NCBI GenBank assembly: GCA_913020445.1 | Contig: CAJWAR010000030.1 | Coordinates: 1-49,539 of the forward strand | DNA: 49,539 bases | From: an uncultured Rhodospirillaceae bacterium | Lineage (GTDB): Bacteria; Pseudomonadota; Alphaproteobacteria; Rhodospirillales; UBA2165 | Reading direction: 5' to 3' | Part shown: one piece after another, positions 43,873 through 49,539 of the stretch | How the letters are laid out: every line of letters begins with the position of its first letter | Position numbering within the stretch: the stretch's first letter is position 1 | The notes under the pieces: model-generated | What the model was told of the DNA's origin: nothing | The model's input: only the letters and a program-made list of their open reading frames with translations | Databases searched by the model: none | Position numbers and translations under genes: made by a program

Positions 43873-44913
43873 TCATCCTATAGCCGATACTTTCGGCATA
43901 ATTTCGGTTCTAAATAATTCGAGCGAGCGCATGGCATCTTCATGGGCCATGTTACCGAAATAAAATTGGCAGTTCATCAGATTAATTCCTAATTCCTTGA
44001 CTTGGCGTTCAATTTCAGTTGCGACGAACTCGGGATCGCCGACGATATCGGTGCCAGCGTCTATGGCTTTCTGAATATCGGATACCACGCCCCGCGCAAA
44101 GGCCGGGCCATCAACTTTATTTTCGACCCACAACTTAACCAAACTGGCATGCCAGCGGTCGTAGGCTGGGCTGGCGATTTTCATCGCGTCTTCCTTAGTG
44201 TCAGCTACCACAATGTGGCGGTTGATGCCAATCGCCGTGCCGCCCGGGAAATCCGTGGCCGGGCCTAACGGACTTCCGCGTTCGGCTAAACCTGCTTTAT
44301 AGTTATCGATACACGCTTTGCCCGCCTCCAGTGATCCCAAGGTGACAAAATTATAACCACCTTGACCAATAATCTTAGCGACCTCTGGGTTTGAGGAGGG
44401 GTACCAGATTGGTGGATGGGGATCTTGCAGCGGGCGCAATTCCATCGGCACATCTTTATATTGAAAATGCTTGCCGTCATGATCCAAAAAATCGTGGGTT
44501 AAGCCGTATTTAACCGCTTCCAGCGCATCCAAAAATATCTCTACTGAAGAAGCGGGATCGACTTTGTGAAAATTAAGCTCGAAGGGAGACACACCGCGGC
44601 CAACTCCAACATCCAAGCGGCCATGGGACAAGTGATCCAAGATCGATATTTCTTCGATCAAACGCAGCGGGGAATAGAGCGGCAATAGATAAACCAGCGG
44701 GCCCAGCCGGATGGTTGAAGTAGCGTTGGCGACAGCGCCTAAATAAACCCCCGGTACCGGCACTAAATTCAGCGGAGTCGCGTGGTGTTCGGCGACGTGG
44801 TAGCTGTAGAAACCAGCTGCCTCAACCGCTTTTACATATTCCAGTCTTTTATCCAATAGATCGCTGAGTACTAAATCTGAGCGGTCGACATGATCAAATA
44901 TGCCAAATTTCAT
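43873..44913 (-). CDS. LLM-class flavin-dependent monooxygenase
   Basis: A 346-residue bacterial-luciferase-like TIM-barrel enzyme that uses reduced FMN (or F420) and oxygen. Typical are the start MKFGIFDHVDRSD, the AEHH motif near residues 61-64, IRLGPLVYLLPLYSPLRLIE and SHGRLDVGVGRG near 95-106, and GTAIGINRHIVVADTKEDAM. It probably inserts oxygen into the pathway substrate. No flavin reductase of the usual small type is adjacent, although the thioredoxin-reductase-like and fumarate-reductase-like genes nearby are flavoproteins. It lies 34 bases after the cupin gene. Confidence 0.85.
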   Translation of the reverse strand: MKFGIFDHVDRSDLVLSDLLDKRLEYVKAVEAAGFYSYHVAEHHATPLNLVPVPGVYLGAVANATSTIRLGPLVYLLPLYSPLRLIEEISILDHLSHGRLDVGVGRGVSPFELNFHKVDPASSVEIFLDALEAVKYGLTHDFLDHDGKHFQYKDVPMELRPLQDPHPPIWYPSSNPEVAKIIGQGGYNFVTLGSLEAGKACIDNYKAGLAERGSPLGPATDFPGGTAIGINRHIVVADTKEDAMKIASPAYDRWHASLVKLWVENKVDGPAFARGVVSDIQKAIDAGTDIVGDPEFVATEIERQVKELGINLMNCQFYFGNMAHEDAMRSLELFRTEIMPKVSAIG

Positions 44914-44947
44914 GTGTTTAAATTCCCCTGGTAAACGTCAATTTAAA

Positions 44948-45466
44948 TCAAGCATCAGCTACCGGGACCGCATCAATTAGAATAAAAGCGATGCGGCATG
45001 GCTCGGTCCCCCGGTTGACCCAGGCATGGTTGTTGCCGCGTTGAACGACGACATCACCGGCTTCGAGATGGACCTCATCTTCGTCAACAAACATATCGAT
45101 TTCGCCGCTCATAATAATTGCATAATCAACCGAATGGGTCATATGCATGCCGGGATGGCGGGCGTCATCATGTTGCTCAGCGCCGACACTGGCCAGATAT
45201 TCAAGTTCCTCGGATGCCCCTTCTTCGCCTTCCGGGGCAAATTCAACGATCCTGAATATGGAACCGTTAGGCGGCGGCGGGATACCGATTTCCTGATCGG
45301 CGGTGTCGGCAGTGCCGGCATTGCTGGCGGGTGCGCTATCGGTCACCCACAATAGAGTGGATTCAATAGTGCTGGTTGGCTGGTGGACATTAGCGGCGTC
45401 ACCATCTGATAAGATAACTGCTTTGCCATTTTCATCATGTCCGGCAACTACTCGACGAATCCCCAT
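44948..45466 (-). CDS. Cupin-domain protein
   Basis: A 172-residue protein with one cupin barrel in its C-terminal part. Probable metal ligands are H108 and/or H111 (MHMTHSVDYAIIMSGEI), E122 and H147 (GDVVVQRGNNHAWVNRG), the standard order of cupin motifs 1 and 2. The N-terminal 95 residues resemble the extended arms of gentisate-dioxygenase-like cupins. It may be an isomerase, a small dioxygenase or a binding protein. A strong AGGAGG ribosome site lies before the ATG. It is in the middle of the six-gene operon. Confidence 0.78.
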   Translation of the reverse strand: MGIRRVVAGHDENGKAVILSDGDAANVHQPTSTIESTLLWVTDSAPASNAGTADTADQEIGIPPPPNGSIFRIVEFAPEGEEGASEELEYLASVGAEQHDDARHPGMHMTHSVDYAIIMSGEIDMFVDEDEVHLEAGDVVVQRGNNHAWVNRGTEPCRIAFILIDAVPVADA

Positions 45467-45566
45467 AATCTATGTCCTCCTGTTTAGCCGCCAGTTTTTT
45501 TTAAAATTCCCGGCAGATCAAGTCTTTTCATCAGTTTGAGTAGCCTTTAAGGCGAGTCTAAATCAG

Positions 45567-46310
45567 CTATTCCGCCGGTGTATGGGGGTATTCGTCCGGC
45601 CAAATTCGCCGTCCGGCATGGGGCCCGTGCGGCCCGTGTATGACATATTCAAGCACATGGCGGCCTTGCCAATTTTCATCACGATCAGCAGCAACAAAGC
45701 GTGGCTCAAAGCTGTCTTCCTCTTCATCCATTGAGGTAAACTCCCAGAGCACACCATGTTTGGGCCAACCTGCCAACGACAGCATTTTTCGTCCTTGAAT
45801 CATACCGCGCGTCACGGACAATCTCGGAAATCGTTCCTGGCGATACCATCTTGCGAGTTCCAGTTCATCCTCCGGCGTGACTGTATTATAATTACCAATT
45901 TGCATTGCCGGTGGGGCACCGCTACCGGAAGGCAGGGCGCGGCGTTCCGGTCCCGGCACCGATTCTTCTTCGATAAAAACCGCCTGGCGGTAGTTTTCGC
46001 GCTGGCTGAGCTGATCTATATGTTTGGCTTCCAGGGTTTCGATAACATTGTTCTTTTGGAAATAGACACTAGCCGTCGGTGCTGCGGTCAAGACAACATA
46101 GTCGCGGCCCGGTGCGACGATCGGATCATCAGTCTCTTGCTTGCGCGGATCACCCTTACCCTTGGGACGCACGATGGCGTAATTGCCAACCCAGCTGATA
46201 CCGGTTTGCGCCTGCAATTCCGGCAAATAAGTGCCATGAAACCAGTCGATGAACGCGCCTTTGTTCCCATCGTCGATATCAAACCATTCGGCTCGCAGTA
46301 CATCCGCCAT
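45567..46310 (-). CDS. Tandem ferredoxin-like (EthD-type) protein
   Basis: A 247-residue protein that appears to hold two alpha+beta dimeric-barrel domains. The first reads AEWFDIDDGNKGAFIDWFHG, then TYLPELQAQTGISWVGNYA. The second, near residues 145-200, reads DELELARWYRQERFPRLSVT, then RGMIQGRKMLSLAGWP. Both show the W-x-x-x-x-x-P-x-L pattern of EthD-like proteins that bind or isomerise small hydrophobic metabolites. The family is assigned by pattern only. AGGGGG precedes the ATG. It is between the small acidic gene (19 bases) and the cupin gene (100 bases). Confidence 0.5.
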   Translation of the reverse strand: MADVLRAEWFDIDDGNKGAFIDWFHGTYLPELQAQTGISWVGNYAIVRPKGKGDPRKQETDDPIVAPGRDYVVLTAAPTASVYFQKNNVIETLEAKHIDQLSQRENYRQAVFIEEESVPGPERRALPSGSGAPPAMQIGNYNTVTPEDELELARWYRQERFPRLSVTRGMIQGRKMLSLAGWPKHGVLWEFTSMDEEEDSFEPRFVAADRDENWQGRHVLEYVIHGPHGPHAGRRIWPDEYPHTPAE

Positions 46311-46329
46311 TTAGTTGCCCCCTGTGTTT

Positions 46330-46593
46330 TTATAATTTCTCCCTGAAATCCCGCCAAGCCGCGACCCCGGCATCATGCCCGTCACCGAAAAAGCCATCCA
46401 GAAAATCGAGTATCTCATCCACTTCATTTTCGTCGGCGAGAGTAAAAAACGTACTGACGTCACCGCTGTAACTGAAGCTCTCTTTTATTTCGGTGAGCGC
46501 CCATTCCAATCCCAGCATTTCTTCGTCATCGTCATCAAGTCTAACCAAATTGGTGACGACATTTTTTTCCAGAGTTAATTCGTATCGCGCCAA
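46330..46593 (-). CDS. Small acidic protein of the catabolic operon
   Basis: An 87-residue, very acidic protein (DDDDEEMLGLEWALTEIKES near residues 20-39, DENEVDEILDFLDGFFGDGH near 53-72). The family was not recognised. It starts with TTG at 46593, with GGAG seven bases upstream, 36 bases after the flavoprotein stop and 19 bases before the next gene. It may be a small partner or chaperone of the flavoprotein, but this rests on position only. Confidence 0.6.
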   Translation of the reverse strand: MARYELTLEKNVVTNLVRLDDDDEEMLGLEWALTEIKESFSYSGDVSTFFTLADENEVDEILDFLDGFFGDGHDAGVAAWRDFREKL

Positions 46594-46629
46594 ATCTATT
46601 CTCCATACCTAAATAAATCAGTCATTGGA

Positions 46630-48432
46630 TTATTCGCTGGTCGAATAATATTCCGGATCATCAGGGACTGCCCATTCAGTCGACATCGCTTTCACCATGG
46701 CGTCGGAATAATCTTCATCAAGCTTAACGACCGGCTCGTGGCTAACTTCGATACTGCCATTCAATTTTTTGAGCACAATATTCTTGAGCCAATTTTCATC
46801 ATCCCGATCAGGATGCTCGATGCGGTACGAGCCGCCGAAATAGCCGCCGCGGCTTTCGGTGCGCTCCAGCGACGCCGTGCCCAACAACCGGCAAAGCGTG
46901 ATCTGGCCTTCGGCTTCGATGGCTTGGCGAATTTTTGTGGCCGTTTCTTTGTCATCTTCGCCGCCGGCCGAAATATTCTGGATCATATTTTTTTCGATAT
47001 CGGTAAGTTCGGAGAACGCCGTGTTGATACCCGCCTCTGAACGCGCTGTATTTAGATGGGTGCCGGCGATGTTGCGGATTTTATCCAGAATATCCGCCGG
47101 ATCAGCGCCGTCTTCACTGGCGATCCAAGCAGACAATTTGTTTTTAACCGCATCGATATCGGCTGGCTTGATTTCGGTGTGGTTACTCAGCTTGCCGGCG
47201 TAGTCGACTGCTTCAAGTGCGCCCAAAGCGCCAAACACCAGACAATCCGACAGCGCCGAGCCGCCAAATCGGCTGGCCCCGTGGGAGCCGCCCGTTGCCT
47301 CACCGGCGGCAAAGAGACCGGGCACATTGGTTTCGCCTTTTTCATTTATTTTTATACCGCCAACCAGATCGTGGGGATAACAGATGAGCTCAATCGGATC
47401 ATTTAGCAGATCGACCTTACCGCGCATCGCCAGCTCCCACATGCGGCCATATTTTGGATGGTCCTTAAATTTATCGTCGACCTCGGAAATATCAAAAATG
47501 ATACCACCATGAGCACCGCCGCCGCCGTTGAGAATTTCCTCACCGATACGGCGCGTCAGTTCTTCCATCGTCAGCTTGGTGGCGCCCGTCTCGGGATAGC
47601 GCTGATAAAAAAATTCTTCACCCTTATTATTGAGCAACTTGGCGCCCGCTTCATTGATCAACCCATTGATAAAGGCGGCAAACACAAATTTCACCTGTAA
47701 TGCCTTGGGGTGAACCGGGGTTGGCAGATAATGGCCAAACTCCATGCCCACCATTTCGGCGCCGGCATCGAACGCAATGGCATAGCCTTCACCGGTTGCC
47801 GCGCCGACATTGTCACCGACCGGGTACATCGCGCCGTAGCCGCCAGTGGTCATTATTACTGCTTTCGCCTGAATGATATAAAGCTCACCCGACCGGTAAT
47901 TAAATCCCCAGGCACCGGAAACCGTATCGCCGTCTTTGAATATGCCGCCGACAATCGTGTGGCTGAGCACATCGATACCCAGCTCCTGGCTTTTATCCGA
48001 GAGGCATTTCATCAAATATTTGCCGGTCGACCAATGATGATGGACCATCCGTGGATAAGAATGACCTTCCCAGGGGCGCTGACTGTATTTGTTTTCATCG
48101 CGGATGAGATCAAGCCCCCAGCTTCGCATTTCCTCGGTCAGCCCGCAGATCGTCGTCGTCCAAGTCCGCACCATTTTTTCGTTGCACAAGCCAATGCCGT
48201 TACGCACGACGTCGCCAAAATGAACTTCCGGATTGTCGCGCTCGTCGGCGTGACCAAAGGCCGCACCATAGCCCGCCAAGGCTTTAGTTGAATTACCGGA
48301 GGGGTACGGCCCTTTGGTCGCCACTAAAACATTGGCGCCGGCGAGCTTGGCCTTGATCGCCCCCATGGCGCCGGCCGAGCCAGAGCCGACAATAAGAATG
48401 TCGCAAGAAAGAACTGTTGGCGTGATATCCAT
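46630..48432 (-). CDS. Fumarate reductase/succinate dehydrogenase-like flavoprotein
   Basis: A 600-residue FAD protein. The dinucleotide-binding motif GSGSAGAMGA is near residues 16-25, with STKALAGYGAAFGHAD following. The region around HHHWSTGKYL near residue 131 and the later GLFAAGEATGGSHGASRFGG are typical of the FRD/SDH/APS-reductase alpha group. The capping-domain residues of true succinate dehydrogenase cannot be confirmed. No iron-sulfur or membrane subunits are adjacent, so it is probably a soluble dehydrogenase or ketosteroid-type reductase for a ring or enoate intermediate. It is the first gene of the six-gene operon. Confidence 0.85.
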   Translation of the reverse strand: MDITPTVLSCDILIVGSGSAGAMGAIKAKLAGANVLVATKGPYPSGNSTKALAGYGAAFGHADERDNPEVHFGDVVRNGIGLCNEKMVRTWTTTICGLTEEMRSWGLDLIRDENKYSQRPWEGHSYPRMVHHHWSTGKYLMKCLSDKSQELGIDVLSHTIVGGIFKDGDTVSGAWGFNYRSGELYIIQAKAVIMTTGGYGAMYPVGDNVGAATGEGYAIAFDAGAEMVGMEFGHYLPTPVHPKALQVKFVFAAFINGLINEAGAKLLNNKGEEFFYQRYPETGATKLTMEELTRRIGEEILNGGGGAHGGIIFDISEVDDKFKDHPKYGRMWELAMRGKVDLLNDPIELICYPHDLVGGIKINEKGETNVPGLFAAGEATGGSHGASRFGGSALSDCLVFGALGALEAVDYAGKLSNHTEIKPADIDAVKNKLSAWIASEDGADPADILDKIRNIAGTHLNTARSEAGINTAFSELTDIEKNMIQNISAGGEDDKETATKIRQAIEAEGQITLCRLLGTASLERTESRGGYFGGSYRIEHPDRDDENWLKNIVLKKLNGSIEVSHEPVVKLDEDYSDAMVKAMSTEWAVPDDPEYYSTSE

Positions 48433-48684
48433 TGGTTTTTGGTCCCCCCACCCGGAACGGCATTAGCATTCCTTGATATTTTTCTTGTTTAACCACCGGG
48501 ATATTAACAGAAATTATCCAACCCATTGTGTCCTTATTGAGATATAAGTGACACTTTATACCGGGCACATAGGTTACACAATTGGCGTTTTGCAGAGGCG
48601 AGTCGGCCGAAAGATAAATTAGCACGTGAAACAGTACGGCCCGAAGTATAAGCTCCGTTGATTAGAAATAATTAGTAAAGATCG
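48433..48684. promoter_or_regulatory. Divergent control region with a short palindrome
   Basis: This 252-base gap between divergent genes has no credible coding region. It contains AAGTG-A-CACTT at 48546-48556, flanked by TAT on each side, a possible operator. The AGAAY-N3-RTTCT dyad seen at other promoters of the island is not found here. No convincing -35/-10 pair was found. Confidence 0.35.
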
Positions 48685-49539
48685 TTGGCAAAAGAATATG
48701 ACATTGTGGTGGCTGGCGGCGGCATTGCCGGTCTTACGGCTGGCCTAACGGCTGCTCAAACTGGCCTCTCAACATTTATGCTGACCGGTAATGTGCTCGG
48801 CGGCAATTTGTTGAGCATCGAAAAAATTGACGGCTTCCCTGGCTATCCCGATGGCGTGGCCGGGTACGAGCTCTGTCCGATAACCCAGGGTGATGCCGTT
48901 GCTGCCGGTGCTGAACTGGCGCCGGTTGAACTTCTCACCTTAGAGCGACAAGAAGATGGCTGGCTGGTCCACACGGAAGCCGAAGATTATTTGGCCAAAG
49001 CCGTGATTTTAGCGATGGGAGCCGGTTTGCGGGAGCTTGGCGTGCCGGGCGAAGAAAAATTCAAAGGTAAAGGTGTCAGCCATTGCGCCAGCTGCGATGC
49101 ACCTTTGCTGAGGGATAAGGTTGCTGTCGTTATCGGCGGCGGAGATTCCGCCTTGCAAGAAGCGCTTACCCTGGCAGCCTCGGCGGCCGAAATCATCATC
49201 TTGCAGCGAGGTGATCACTTAACGGCGCAGAGCTATTACACCGGCCAAGTGGAAGCCGATCCCAAGATTGAAGTTAGATACAATGTCGATGTCGAAGAAA
49301 TTATCGGCGCCGATACAGTCGAAGGGGTGAAAGTCCGGAATATCAATGACAATTCCTCTTCGATCATCGAAGCGGAAGGCGTGTTCATTTATGTTGGCTT
49401 AAAACCCAATACGAAAACTTTCAATGGTCTCTTGAAATTGGATGAAACCGGTCGCATTCTCGTCGACGGTGAAATGCGCACTGAAATGCCCGGCCTGTTG
49501 TCTGCGGGAACCGTGCGCGCGGGAACCTCTGGCAGGGCC
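48685..49539 (+). CDS. Thioredoxin-reductase-like NAD(P)/FAD oxidoreductase (3' end outside window)
   Basis: 285 residues are visible and the gene continues past the right edge. The N-terminal FAD motif GGGIAGL is at residues 11-17. The redox CxxC is C134-A-S-C137-D, close to the CATCD of thioredoxin reductases. The NADPH motif is GGGDSALQEA near 151-160. The start is a TTG at 48685, because an in-frame stop lies 9 bases upstream and the Rossmann strand follows at once. It is divergent from the flavoprotein operon. It may supply electrons to that system or serve general thiol redox. Confidence 0.82.
   Translation, partial: MAKEYDIVVAGGGIAGLTAGLTAAQTGLSTFMLTGNVLGGNLLSIEKIDGFPGYPDGVAGYELCPITQGDAVAAGAELAPVELLTLERQEDGWLVHTEAEDYLAKAVILAMGAGLRELGVPGEEKFKGKGVSHCASCDAPLLRDKVAVVIGGGDSALQEALTLAASAAEIIILQRGDHLTAQSYYTGQVEADPKIEVRYNVDVEEIIGADTVEGVKVRNINDNSSSIIEAEGVFIYVGLKPNTKTFNGLLKLDETGRILVDGEMRTEMPGLLSAGTVRAGTSGRA

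Noticed and set aside
47710..48291. A 193-codon open frame on the plus strand
   Set aside because: It overlaps the well-supported flavoprotein gene on the other strand and lacks a ribosome site or recognisable domain.

Overview
The window looks like a chromosomal stretch of a Gram-negative bacterium, most likely an alphaproteobacterium from an environmental (possibly metagenome-assembled) genome. The Gram-negative call rests on an outer-membrane export protein (Wza), a beta-barrel protein, several Sec signal peptides and a periplasmic-binding-protein transport style. The alphaproteobacterial call is an inference from the gene families and is less certain. No rRNA, tRNA, CRISPR array or transposase gene was seen.

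Region 1 (1-1890) holds an ammonium transporter (amt) whose signalling-type C-terminal extension is cut off. Tail to tail with it, at about position 1640, lies the N-terminal piece of an O-antigen ligase/polymerase-like membrane protein on the other strand. Base composition changes at the same place, so this is either a recombination scar or an assembly join. Three related hairpins lie upstream of amt.

Region 2 (1890-20400) is an exopolysaccharide locus, mostly on the minus strand. In transcription order it has an outer-membrane beta-barrel protein, Wza, a Wzc-type tyrosine autokinase, an unknown membrane protein, a priming glycosyl-phosphotransferase, two methyltransferases, a Wzx-like flippase, GalE, a GT4 glycosyltransferase and the broken polymerase. 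A second, intact O-antigen-ligase-like gene sits on the plus strand. Next to the locus are a secreted protein with about nine 25-residue repeats, a DUF805-Sel1 fusion protein and two small unknown proteins, one of them PilZ-like.

Region 3 (20440-49539) is a catabolic and transport island. On the minus strand is a UbiD-type decarboxylase fused behind a CoxG-like domain. Divergent from it are a three-subunit molybdenum hydroxylase of the xanthine dehydrogenase family and a complete branched-chain-amino-acid-type ABC transporter. Next come a minus-strand operon (TetR regulator, soluble reductive-dehalogenase-like iron-sulfur protein, alpha/beta hydrolase) and, divergent from it, a ribose-type ABC transporter. 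Then follow a hydantoinase/oxoprolinase pair (hyuAB) and an acyl-CoA ligase. Last is a six-gene minus-strand operon with a fumarate-reductase-like flavoprotein, a small acidic protein, a tandem EthD-like protein, a cupin, a luciferase-like monooxygenase and a LigJ (4-oxalomesaconate hydratase) homologue. A thioredoxin-reductase-like gene runs off the right end.

The gene set reads as uptake plus stepwise breakdown of an aromatic or heteroaromatic acid: import, decarboxylation, CoA activation, hydroxylation, ATP-dependent ring hydrolysis or carboxylation, and a late step of the 4,5-cleavage pathway. The substrate cannot be read from the sequence. Three promoters in the island (molybdenum hydroxylase operon, ribose-type transporter, hyuAB) share a 13-bp dyad, AGAAY-N3-RTTCT, at or beside the -10 region. 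This suggests one regulon, with the TetR protein as the obvious candidate repressor.
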